A stretch of DNA of 64,000 nucleotides, from positions 1 to 64,000 of the forward strand of contig NZ_JALPTB010000037.1 in assembly GCF_023218075.1 (NCBI RefSeq), written 5' to 3'. Position 1 is the first letter of the stretch. Every line of letters starts with the position of its first letter. This document shows, one piece after another, positions 7,970 through 16,932 of this stretch. The notes under the pieces were generated by a model, which had not been told where the DNA came from, searched no databases, and saw only the letters and a program-made list of their open reading frames with translations. Position numbers and translations under genes: made by a program. Origin of the DNA: Rhodococcus sp. HM1. Its GTDB lineage: Bacteria > Actinomycetota > Actinomycetes > Mycobacteriales > Mycobacteriaceae.

Positions 7970-8635
7970 TCAACCGTCATAAGGGGCGCTTCCGACGCGG
8001 ACGAATCGGGCATGGGCGACGGAGGGGGACGCGACGAACTCGACGCACTCGAGATCGGTGGTGAGCACATCGTCGTCGAACACGCGCTCGCCGCGGCCGA
8101 GCAGCACCGGCACGATCGCCAGGTGCATCTCGTCGACCAGCCCCGCGCGCAGATACTGCCGGACGGTCGCGGGACCGCCCCCGACCCGCACGTCCGCGCC
8201 GCCGGCGGCCTCGACGGCCTGTGCGAGCGCGTCCTCGATGCCGCCGGTGACGAAGTGGAAGACGGTGCCGCCGCCCAGGGTGATCGGATCGCGGGGATGG
8301 TGGGTGAGCACGAAAACCGGGTGATGGAACGGCGGTTCGTCGCCCCACCAGCCCGACCACTCGTCGCTGTCCTCCCACCTTCCGCGGATGGGACCGAACA
8401 TGTTGCGGCCCATGATCGTTGCGCCGATCCCGTCGATCCCGCGGGCCATGAAGTCGTCGTCGATCCCGGTCTCTCCGCCGTCCTTCCCGAACGACCGGTG
8501 GAACGACCGGGTCTCGTGCACCCACCCGAGGATCCGTTCCCCGCCGATCCCGCCGGGGTTCTGCAGGCTCTGATCCGGCCCGGCGGAGCAACCGTCGACC
8601 GTGATCGCGAAATTCTGTACCCGAAGCCGTGCCAT
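7970..8635 (-). CDS. Dihydrofolate reductase-fold (RibD C-terminal) reductase
   Basis: 221 residues with the RibD_C/DHFR fold. It starts MARLRVQNFAITVDGCSAG, then IMGRNMFGP, VFVLTHHPRD, GGGPATVRQYLRAGLVDEMHLAIVPVLLGRGERVFDD. These are the marks of stand-alone NADPH-dependent reductases of this superfamily, whose substrates are mostly unknown. They are very often encoded beside YCII and ECF sigma genes, as here, where it separates the two sigma modules. It is transcribed leftward, divergently from the second YCII gene, with a structured 179-base region between them. Confidence 0.85.
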   Translation of the reverse strand: MARLRVQNFAITVDGCSAGPDQSLQNPGGIGGERILGWVHETRSFHRSFGKDGGETGIDDDFMARGIDGIGATIMGRNMFGPIRGRWEDSDEWSGWWGDEPPFHHPVFVLTHHPRDPITLGGGTVFHFVTGGIEDALAQAVEAAGGADVRVGGGPATVRQYLRAGLVDEMHLAIVPVLLGRGERVFDDDVLTTDLECVEFVASPSVAHARFVRVGSAPYDG

Positions 8636-8684
8636 CGTCGAACTCCTTCGAATCGTCCGGTGGAAATCGTTCCCGTGTCACAGT

Positions 8685-8772
8685 GAAGTCGGAGACCGCG
8701 ACGTCGTCCGGACATCGGCGAACAGAAATGCGCGATCCGCGATGTCCGGATCTGCTCCGCAGATCCGACTTC
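8685..8772 (+). promoter_or_regulatory. Nested inverted repeats able to form a three-way junction upstream of YCII copy 2
   Basis: An outer 9-bp stem (GAAGTCGGA 8685-8693 with TCCGACTTC 8764-8772) encloses two compatible hairpins: an 11-bp stem (TCCGGACATCG 8707-8717 with 8740-8750) and a short TCTG/CAGA stem (8751-8754 with 8760-8763). A possible ECF42-type promoter (TGTCCG at 8744, 16 bases, CGAC at 8766) overlaps it. It could therefore act as DNA operator or cruciform, or as RNA only if transcription starts further upstream. Confidence 0.5.
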
Positions 8773-8814
8773 AGGGGTGAAGCCCCATCCGGGGGCACGG
8801 CAGAGGAGACGACC

Positions 8815-9179
8815 GTGAAATACATGCTGTTGATCTACAACCGTCCCGACTTCGTCGAGGACCTGAGCGACAACGCGCGGGAGGAACTGTTCGCGGAGGT
8901 CGACGCGATCATGGCCGAACTCACCGAATCCGGTGAACTCGTCGGCGGACAGGCATTGACCGACCCGTCGACCGCCCGCACCGTGCGGCAGGGGACGACC
9001 ACCGCGCACACCGTCACCGACGGGCCGTTCATGGAGAGCAAGGAACAGTTCTGCGGCTACGTCGAGGTCGATGTCGACAGCCGGGACCGCGCCGTGGAGA
9101 TCGCCGCGCGCTGGCCCGACGTGCGCTACGGCGGGGCGATGGAGGTCCGGGCCGTGATGCACGACGGCGGGGCCGAGAT

Positions 9180-9183
<4 letters not shown>
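8815..9183 (+). CDS. YCII/DGPF-domain protein paired with an ECF sigma factor (copy 2)
   Basis: 122 residues, VKYMLLIYNRPDF at the start and the exact DGPF motif in TDGPFMESKEQFCGY near residue 65. It is a paralogue of the protein at 5354, slightly shorter, lacking the C-terminal tail of copy 1. The start is GTG 8815, preceded by AGAGGAG with good spacing. The stop overlaps the start of the sigma gene (GTGA), which indicates translational coupling. The role is presumably a partner of the sigma factor. The molecular function of the family is unknown. Confidence 0.85.
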
Positions 9184-10424
<1,241 letters not shown>

Positions 10425-10489
10425 CAGTGTCGGGCTGCAGCAGCGACGGGAGTGGTTGACGGGGCCGAACCCGTGGCCGTCACGTGAAA

Positions 10490-10530
10490 CACCGTGCGGG
10501 CCGAACCGGAGTGGTTCGGCCCGCACGGTG
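10490..10530. terminator. Strong stem-loop between convergent genes
   Basis: A perfect 18-bp stem (10490-10507 with 10513-10530, starting CACCGTGCGGGCCGAACC) closes a GGAGT loop. There is no T-run on either side. It lies in the 224-base gap after the sigma factor gene and before the end of the leftward SnoaL-like gene, so it probably stops transcription from both sides. Confidence 0.75.
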
Positions 10531-10648
10531 AATGGTGAGGCGGCACTGAGCTATCGAGCTGGCGCTGTCGACGGCCGACGTGGCACTTGCCTCCGCCTGT
10601 ACTGCCGTGACCGTCGTGGCAACGGATCCCGTCTGGGCGGCGGTGGTT

Positions 10649-11086
10649 TCACCGGTCGGGATGCACGGTACGGCGTCGGATCTTCCATCCGGCCGCGGTC
10701 ATCTCGAGTTCGTCCTCCAGCACGGTGATTCGGTGCAGTCGAACCGAATCACCTGCGGGGGTGCCGACGATCTGCAGGTATGCCCGAGAGTGCAGTGTGC
10801 CCGGGCCTGCCGGTCGAACCTCCACCGTGCCGAGCACGTGACGCAGGACTTCACCACGTGCTCGGCAGTCGGCATGGAACCGTTCGGCGAACGCGACCAG
10901 CTCGTCGGCTCCGCGGGCGGGAGCGGGATAGCTCGGCGAGAGGAATTCCCCGTCCACGGTGAACGTGGCAGCCCAATCCTCGGCCCGACCGGAGTCGATG
11001 GCGTGACTTTGGCGTCCGTAGAGCTGGTGCACGGCGACGACGTCGTCGGTCGACACCTGGGTCGGGCACGGGATCTGGGTGTTCAT
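10649..11086 (-). CDS. SnoaL-like (NTF2-fold) protein
   Basis: 145 residues of the NTF2/SnoaL-like superfamily: VSTDDVVAVHQLYGRQSHAIDSGRAEDWAATFT, then GxF-type strand pattern FTVDGEFLSPSY, and a C-terminal WKIRRRTVHPDR. Such small cone-shaped barrels act as isomerases, dehydratases or as beta subunits of aromatic dioxygenases. No alpha subunit is nearby, so a stand-alone enzyme is likelier. It is the last gene of the leftward catabolic cluster, 43 bases after the permease gene. The substrate is unknown. Confidence 0.75.
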   Translation of the reverse strand: MNTQIPCPTQVSTDDVVAVHQLYGRQSHAIDSGRAEDWAATFTVDGEFLSPSYPAPARGADELVAFAERFHADCRARGEVLRHVLGTVEVRPAGPGTLHSRAYLQIVGTPAGDSVRLHRITVLEDELEMTAAGWKIRRRTVHPDR

Positions 11087-11129
11087 CCGAATTCTCCTTG
11101 TCGGCTTTCCTGCTCGTCGGCTGTGCGGT

Positions 11130-12461
11130 TCACAGAACGGTCAGCAGCAGCCACGCCAGCGGGGGACCGAGGAGAACCATCGTGCCGGCCCACAGCAACA
11201 TCGAGCGCAGCAACTTCGGACGAGCTTCGGGCTCGGCCGTCGCCAGAGCGAGGGCTCCGATGATGCCCAGGGGGCTCGCGTCGACGATCGTGGTGGACAC
11301 GGTGACCGGGCCGACCACAGACAGGGTGCTCATGTCACCCGAGACGAGCGGGAGGGCGAGCTGCAAGGTGGCGCCGATGACGGTGATCGACGAGGCGAAC
11401 GCCGAGATGATGCCGCTGAGCCAGGACAGGGCGAGGACGGCGCCGGACGCGGAGCCGATGCTGGACAGCGAGTCGTTGATCGCGTCGATCGTGCCGATCT
11501 CGGTCAGAATGCCGATGTAGATCAGGACACCGGCGAGCATCAGCATGACGCCCCAGGGCATGGCGTTGATGAAGGTGTTCTGCTTGCGCTCGAAGAGGAG
11601 TGTCAGCAGCAGACCCAGTGCCAACGCACTGAACCCGATGTCCATGCCGAAACCGAGCGACGCGACGAGCAAGGTGGTGAGCGCGATCAGCGTGGCGATC
11701 TGGTAGGCGTTCGGCCGTCCGTGTCCTGTGCCCCGGCCTGCAGCGGAGGACGGGTCGTCGATGTCCGGAGTATCGGCGGAGCCACCTGCGGATCCGGACA
11801 CCGGCCCGCCGCCCACCGTGGCCAACGCCGGCTGCGCCACCGACATCCGGCCGGCACGCACCAGCTTCGCACCACCGAACAGGAAGTAGGCGATGACGGC
11901 GACGAGACCGTTGATCGCCACATGGCTCACGAACAGCTGGAGGGTGATCGGCTCGAGTCCGGCTTCGGTGAGTTGCTTTGCGGTGAAGACCGCGGGAGTC
12001 GCCAATGGGCCGAAATTGCCTGCAAGGATGCCGTGCACGACCATGATCGTCACGAGGAACCGGCTGATGTTGTAGTCCCTGGCCAGTCGCATCGCAACCG
12101 GGATGACGAGAGCGGCCACGGCCGGCGGATAGGCACCGATCGCGGTCGCCGCGGCCGAGAGCACGAACAGCAGTGGAGGCACCAGGGCGATCGAACCGCG
12201 CAGCAGGCGCAGTAGCCCGTCGACGATGAAGTCCATCGTCTTGCTCGACTCGACCACTGCGAAGAAGTACGTGATCCCGACGATCAGGATGAAGGTCTCA
12301 CTGGGAAACGACTCTGCGACGACATCCAGCGAGATTCCGCTGAAGTATGCGATCGCGGTGCCGCCGACCAGGAGCAGCAGTCCCATGTTGATCGTCCACA
12401 CCGATGCGACGATGAACGATCCGAGGAGTATCACCACAGAGGCGATTTGGAGAAAGGTCAT
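11130..12461 (-). CDS. MatC-type dicarboxylate/organic-acid permease
   Basis: 443-residue polytopic membrane protein, about 11-12 helices. Two half-repeats are typical of the ion-transporter superfamily: an N-terminal MatC-like part (FLQIASVVILLGSFIVASVW) and a second half after a cytoplasmic linker rich in Gly and Ser near residues 215-245. Relatives carry malonate or C4-dicarboxylates. Being inside a ligase/monooxygenase cluster it probably imports that pathway's acidic substrate. The start is ATG 12461 after an AAAG-type weak ribosome site. In-frame upstream sequence has no protein-like features. A 106-base gap separates it from the reductase gene. Confidence 0.8.
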   Translation of the reverse strand: MTFLQIASVVILLGSFIVASVWTINMGLLLLVGGTAIAYFSGISLDVVAESFPSETFILIVGITYFFAVVESSKTMDFIVDGLLRLLRGSIALVPPLLFVLSAAATAIGAYPPAVAALVIPVAMRLARDYNISRFLVTIMVVHGILAGNFGPLATPAVFTAKQLTEAGLEPITLQLFVSHVAINGLVAVIAYFLFGGAKLVRAGRMSVAQPALATVGGGPVSGSAGGSADTPDIDDPSSAAGRGTGHGRPNAYQIATLIALTTLLVASLGFGMDIGFSALALGLLLTLLFERKQNTFINAMPWGVMLMLAGVLIYIGILTEIGTIDAINDSLSSIGSASGAVLALSWLSGIISAFASSITVIGATLQLALPLVSGDMSTLSVVGPVTVSTTIVDASPLGIIGALALATAEPEARPKLLRSMLLWAGTMVLLGPPLAWLLLTVL

Positions 12462-12567
12462 GTGAAAGTCCACTTCGTTGAAAGGGGAAGGATGCGTTGG
12501 GCTTTCAAGGTGTTCGGTTCGCGTCGCGCCGTGGCGCGAAGAATTTCTGTAAGCCCCGACAGTCTGT

Positions 12568-13695
12568 TCACGTGGTGGGCTGTACCTCCTGGCGGCCGAG
12601 ATGTTGCCATGACTTCGGGGGTTCGAACGTGCTGGTTCTGGCCCGGGCGTACTGGTACGGCACATCGAGGCGATGGCCCAGAACTTCCGCCGCCGACCAG
12701 GTCCAGTGCGGATTGTGCAGGTGGCCTCGGCCGATTCCGACCAGGTCCACGCTGCCGTCCGCGATCAACTCGTCGGCGAGGACCGGGCTGCTGATCAGGC
12801 CGACGCCGATGACCGGGAGGTTCACGTGCCGGCGGATGACCCGCGCCGGCGGGATCTGATAGCCGGGGCCGAGCGGGATGTCACCGCGCGCGTTCCCGCC
12901 ACTGCTGACGTGGATGAAATCGGCCCCACGCTGTTCGAGGTCGACTGCGAAGCGGCATGCCTCGTCGGGGGTGATTCCCCCTTCTGCCCAGTCGGTTCCG
13001 TTGACGCGCACACCGAGTGCCACCGTGTGCGGTACGGCTGCGCGCACGGCGTCGAAGACCCGTAGGGGGAAGCGTGCACGGTTGTCGTAGTCACCGCCGA
13101 ACTCGTCGGTTCGCTGATTCGCCAACGGGGAAAGGAAGGAGCTGAGCAGATATCCGTGAGCACCGTGCAGTTCGATCAGGTCGAACCCGGCATCGACGGC
13201 TCGATTCGCGGCGGCGACATAGTGCTCGACCACGCGGTCCATATCGTCCACGGTCAGTGGCGTCGGAACGGGCCACCGCTCGGACACCGGAACGGCGCTC
13301 GGACCGATCGTCGGCCAGCCCTCGGTCGCTTCCAGGGGGCCCGATCCGCCGGTTCGCGGGCTGTGGCTGGAAGCCTTGCGACCGGCGTGCGACAGCTGGA
13401 TACCGAGCCGGATCGACGAGTGGGATCGTGCTGTTTTCACCAGTGCTGCAAGGGCTTCGGACTGGTCGTCGCGCCACAGGCCGAGGCAGTCCGGCGTAAT
13501 CCGTCCTTCCTCGGAGACCGCGGTCGCTTCCATGATCAGTAGTGCCGCGCCGGACAGGGCCAGGCTGCCGATGTGGATCAGGTGCCAGTCGGTGGCCAGT
13601 CCGTCGCGGGCACTGTACTGACACATGGGAGGGATGACGATTCGATTGGCAAGGGACAACGGGCCGAGGTCGATGGGATCGAACAGATTCGGCAT
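12568..13695 (-). CDS. Old yellow enzyme-type NADH:flavin oxidoreductase (YqjM-like)
   Basis: 375-residue FMN-dependent TIM barrel, normal for the YqjM class. N-terminal MPNLFDPIDLGPLSLANRIV and PPMCQYSARDGLATDWH contain the class-specific Cys that tunes the flavin. IQLSHAGRKAS carries the substrate-binding His. GAHGYLLSSFLSPLANQRTDEFGG and GIGRGHLHNPHW complete the pattern. These enzymes reduce the C=C bond of alpha,beta-unsaturated carbonyls with NAD(P)H. In this cluster it may saturate an enone or a CoA-bound dienoyl intermediate. The start is ATG 13695, two bases after the stop of the preceding gene, so it is tightly coupled. Confidence 0.9.
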   Translation of the reverse strand: MPNLFDPIDLGPLSLANRIVIPPMCQYSARDGLATDWHLIHIGSLALSGAALLIMEATAVSEEGRITPDCLGLWRDDQSEALAALVKTARSHSSIRLGIQLSHAGRKASSHSPRTGGSGPLEATEGWPTIGPSAVPVSERWPVPTPLTVDDMDRVVEHYVAAANRAVDAGFDLIELHGAHGYLLSSFLSPLANQRTDEFGGDYDNRARFPLRVFDAVRAAVPHTVALGVRVNGTDWAEGGITPDEACRFAVDLEQRGADFIHVSSGGNARGDIPLGPGYQIPPARVIRRHVNLPVIGVGLISSPVLADELIADGSVDLVGIGRGHLHNPHWTWSAAEVLGHRLDVPYQYARARTSTFEPPKSWQHLGRQEVQPTT

Positions 13696-13697
13696 CG

Positions 13698-14888
13698 TCA
13701 GTCCTCTCTCATCAGCAGTGCACAGCCGAGGCCGTAGGCGCCCATGCTTACTGCGGCGACGTCCGGCTCTCGGCCGACCTGCCGCGATCCTCCGCGTCCC
13801 CACAGTTGGACACAGGCCTCGTGGAGATGTCCCAGTCCGTGCAAGCGCCCGGCCGAGAGTTGGCCGCCACCGGTGTTCATCGGTAGTTCTCCGTTCAATC
13901 CGATATTCGTGCCACCTTCGACGAACGCCCCGACCTCGCCCTTGGCGCAGAAGCCCAGAGCCTCGAGCCAGTGCACCGTCAGGATGCTCATGCCGTCGTA
14001 GATCTGCGCCACGCGCACGTCACGACGAGAAATCCGGGACCGATCCCAGAGCATCGCAGCCGCCTTCTCGGCCCCGAACGAGGTCAGGTCGAGAGGGTCA
14101 CGCAATCCGCCGGCCCCCATCGCGGTGCCGACGGCCTCGAATCGTAGCGGTGGATTGGTCATGTGCCGGGCGTCGTCGAGTCGGGAGAGCACGAAAGCGA
14201 CCGATCCGTCGACCGGGACGTCGCAATCGTAGAGGCGTAGGGGCCAGGACACGATGCGGCTGTCGAGGTAGTCGTCGAGCGTGAGCGGTTCGCGGTAGAC
14301 GGCCGAGGGGTTGCCCGCCGCATTCGTACGGGCGTTCACGGCGATGGCACCGAGCTGTTCGTGGGTCAGCTTGTGCTCGTACATGTACCGCTGTGCGTAG
14401 GTCGCGTACCAAGGCACGGGGGATTCGACACCGTACGGTGCGGTCCATTCCCAGAAGCCGTGGATCTCCCCGGATGATCCGGCCCAACTCTGCGCCTGCT
14501 TGTCCCGCGCCCGGGACTGTGCCTCGGTCACGGTGCGGAAGACCAGGACGTGACGGGCGAGCCCTGCGGACAGTGCACCGATCGCATTGACGATCGCGCT
14601 GAACTGGCTCGGCGAGTCCAGGGCGGCGGCCGAGTACCAGTTGACGTTCAGTCCCAGCGCAAGACGCAGGTCCTGTGCGCCGACGGGAGCGAACCCGCCG
14701 CCGGTGTTCGCGGCTCCCGGATAGGTCGAGATGCCGTCGATGTCGTCGACCGTGAGCCCGGCGTCGGTGATCGCGGCCAGGGCCGCGTCCACGGTCAGGG
14801 ACAGGGCGCTCGCGGTGGTGCGGCGCCCCACCTCGGACAAACCGATACCGGTGATGGCTACGTTTCGTTCGGCATGCACCGGCGTCAC
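13698..14888 (-). CDS. SCP2-thiolase / lipid-transfer (Ltp2-like aldolase) family protein
   Basis: 396 residues of the thiolase fold (NVAITGIGLSEVGRRT start, GGGQLSAGRLHGLGHLHEA near the end). The thiolase nucleophile Cys is absent: the DxQCGSG position reads NWYSAAALDSPSQFSA. Instead it keeps the IYDGMSI Tyr region found in Ltp2, the retro-aldolase of steroid side-chain degradation. The DUF35 gene directly upstream overlaps it by four bases (GTGA). Ltp2 works as a complex with a DUF35 domain, so this pair may be a similar C-C cleaving (retro-aldol) complex on a CoA thioester. The start GTG 14888 is chosen for that overlap. Confidence 0.82.
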   Translation of the reverse strand: MTPVHAERNVAITGIGLSEVGRRTTASALSLTVDAALAAITDAGLTVDDIDGISTYPGAANTGGGFAPVGAQDLRLALGLNVNWYSAAALDSPSQFSAIVNAIGALSAGLARHVLVFRTVTEAQSRARDKQAQSWAGSSGEIHGFWEWTAPYGVESPVPWYATYAQRYMYEHKLTHEQLGAIAVNARTNAAGNPSAVYREPLTLDDYLDSRIVSWPLRLYDCDVPVDGSVAFVLSRLDDARHMTNPPLRFEAVGTAMGAGGLRDPLDLTSFGAEKAAAMLWDRSRISRRDVRVAQIYDGMSILTVHWLEALGFCAKGEVGAFVEGGTNIGLNGELPMNTGGGQLSAGRLHGLGHLHEACVQLWGRGGSRQVGREPDVAAVSMGAYGLGCALLMRED

Positions 14889-15313
14889 TCCTCGTCCGTG
14901 ATCTCGAAAACGGGCAGCCACGCCTCACCCTGCTGCTGGAAGCGGGTGACGACGGGCTTGTCGGTGGGGTCGTCGATATCGGCGCCGCCGATCAGACCTC
15001 CGAAGACGTACAGGCCGGGTTGTTCGACCAGTTCGACGTATCCGACACGAAAAGGCACCGGCTGGCCGGGAAACCAGGGCTGCTCGTTGGTGGTCCACGA
15101 TGCGACGCGGCCGTGTCCGCTGACAGCGTCGGATGCCAGATGGGTGGCCGTGCGGCACCGTCGGCAGACGGGGCTCGGCGGGTGCTGCCACTGCTCGCAC
15201 GCGGAGCAGTGCTGGATACGCAACCGGCCGGTTGCTCCGCCGGTCCAGTAGTCGGCGGTGTCCGGGGTGATGCCGGGGACACGCCGACCGTGGGTCCAGA
15301 TCGTGCTCGTCAC
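14885..15313 (-). CDS. DUF35 (zinc-ribbon plus OB-fold) CoA-binding partner protein
   Basis: 142 residues. The N-terminal helix ITPDTADYWTGGATGRLRIQ is followed by a rubredoxin-like zinc ribbon with CSAC (about residues 36-39) and CRRC (about 50-53). An OB-fold follows: GRVASWTTNEQPWFPGQP, PFRVGYVELVEQPGLYVFGGLIG. DUF35 proteins accompany thiolase-fold enzymes and bind the acyl-CoA pantetheine. The gene overlaps both neighbours by four bases (ligase stop and thiolase start), consistent with stoichiometric production with the SCP2-thiolase protein. Confidence 0.88.
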   Translation of the reverse strand: MTSTIWTHGRRVPGITPDTADYWTGGATGRLRIQHCSACEQWQHPPSPVCRRCRTATHLASDAVSGHGRVASWTTNEQPWFPGQPVPFRVGYVELVEQPGLYVFGGLIGGADIDDPTDKPVVTRFQQQGEAWLPVFEITDEE

Positions 15314-16932
15314 TGCGTCCTCCGGTGGGGCTCCAATGCGGCGGCACTCGCGTACCGGTCCCGCAGCTTGTATTTCTCGATCTTGTGGCTGGCGTTGCGT
15401 GGCAAGGTGTCGACGTGCACGTAGAACTCCGGCCGCATGTAGCGGGGCAGTGCCTCCTCACATTCCTTCTGCAGGGACGCCAGGGCCTCGGGGCTGCTGT
15501 CCTCGAGTTCGAGGAACAGCGCGATCTCGTCTTCTTCGAGTTCGGACGGAACCGCGATCGCGGCGACGTCGCGCACGCCGTCGATCTTCGAGACCATCCC
15601 TTCGAGCTCGAAGGCGGAGATGTTCTCTCCGCGCCGACGGATCACATCCTTGAGCCGGTCCTCGAACCACATGTAGCCGTCGGCATCGATGCGGCACAGG
15701 TCGCCGGTGTGGAACCATCCATTGCGCCGACTCTGCACGGTGGCTTCCGGCATCCCGTAATACCCGCTGGAGTCGTTCCACGGAACGGTGGACCGGATGA
15801 CCAGTTCCCCCTTCGTGTCCGGGGGGACCTCGAGATCGTGGGTGTCCACGATCCGGGCCTCCATCCCGGGGCGGAGCCGCCCGGCCGAGCCGAGCTTCTC
15901 CGACGGATCGGCAAGGGTGTACGCATGGCTCGGGCCGTAGTCGGTGAGACTGTAGCCGGAGGTGAAACGCAACCCGAACCGGCGTTCGAAGTCCGTGGCG
16001 TAGGCGGGGATCGGCACGGTCATCACCATGCGAAGGGAATTGTCCGCGTCCGTCGGCCGAGGGTCTTTCTTCCACAGGATCGCGGCCATGGAACCGAGCA
16101 GGTTCGTGGCGGTGATGCGAGCGGTGCGCACGTCGTCCCAGAACTTGGACGCGGAGAACCGCCGACGGAGGAAGACCTGGGAGCCCGCGCCGATCGCGCA
16201 GTGCAGTGCTCCCTGAAAAGCGTTGACGTGGAACAACGGAAGGCAGATGTATACCCGGTCGTCGGCACGATATCCGAACGACACGGCGTGGCTGAAGCCC
16301 CACAGCATCGCGCGGATGTGCGGCATCATCACGCCTTTGGACGGTCCCGTCGTGCCGGACGTGTAGTTGATGTAGCCCAGGCCGGTCGGATCGACTTCGT
16401 GCGGCGGCAGCGGCGCAGTGGAGGCGGCCTCGTCGCAGATCGCGGCGTGGGTGATCCCGTCGACTGCGGTCTCGCTCCACGGACCTGCGAACCCGACCGC
16501 CGTCAGGCCGGCCTCCTGCGCAACGCGGGCAGAGTCGGCGTTCGATGCGTCGTGGACGAGCATCGATGCATCGGAATTGCTGAGGTAGTAGGCGAGAAGG
16601 TCGCCGGCGGCCTGGGTGTTGAGGGGCACCGCGACCGCTCCGAGGCGGCTGAGTGCGATGTAGACGAGGATGTGCGTGACGCTGTTGGGCAATTGCACAG
16701 CGACGTGTGCACCCTGGGACACGCCGCGTGCGGTGAACCAGCGGGCATAGAGGTCGGCCTCCTCGACAAGCCGGGTGTAGGTGTACTCGGCGCCGGTGTC
16801 CAGATCGGTCAGGAAGACCCGGTCGGGATCGCGACGAGCCCGCGTGGAGAGGGACCCGAAGAGAGTCAACTCCTGGAAGTCGAATCCCATTCGGAGACGG
16901 TCGAAGTCGGAGACGGAGCTCGGCAGCGTCAC
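15310..16932 (-). CDS. Acyl-CoA ligase (AMP-binding, class I adenylate-forming)
   Basis: 540 residues, usual for the family. It activates a carboxylic acid to its CoA thioester via an acyl-AMP. The P-loop-like YTSGTTGPSKGVMMPH is near residues 190-205, SGYSLTDYG near 330, GWFHTGDLCRIDADGYMWFEDRLKD is the hinge region, and the catalytic C-terminal Lys sits in NASHKIEKYKLR. It resembles crotonobetaine/carnitine-CoA ligase-type and other CaiC-like proteins more than aryl-CoA ligases, but substrate calls in this family are unreliable. It overlaps the monooxygenase gene by four bases and would supply the CoA ester for the thiolase/DUF35 pair. Confidence 0.9.
   Translation of the reverse strand: MTLPSSVSDFDRLRMGFDFQELTLFGSLSTRARRDPDRVFLTDLDTGAEYTYTRLVEEADLYARWFTARGVSQGAHVAVQLPNSVTHILVYIALSRLGAVAVPLNTQAAGDLLAYYLSNSDASMLVHDASNADSARVAQEAGLTAVGFAGPWSETAVDGITHAAICDEAASTAPLPPHEVDPTGLGYINYTSGTTGPSKGVMMPHIRAMLWGFSHAVSFGYRADDRVYICLPLFHVNAFQGALHCAIGAGSQVFLRRRFSASKFWDDVRTARITATNLLGSMAAILWKKDPRPTDADNSLRMVMTVPIPAYATDFERRFGLRFTSGYSLTDYGPSHAYTLADPSEKLGSAGRLRPGMEARIVDTHDLEVPPDTKGELVIRSTVPWNDSSGYYGMPEATVQSRRNGWFHTGDLCRIDADGYMWFEDRLKDVIRRRGENISAFELEGMVSKIDGVRDVAAIAVPSELEEDEIALFLELEDSSPEALASLQKECEEALPRYMRPEFYVHVDTLPRNASHKIEKYKLRDRYASAAALEPHRRTQ

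Noticed and set aside
13698-14888. Calling the SCP2-thiolase a plain acetyl-CoA acetyltransferase.
   Set aside because: The nucleophile Cys block is missing and the gene is coupled to a DUF35 protein. A classical thiolase reaction is unlikely.
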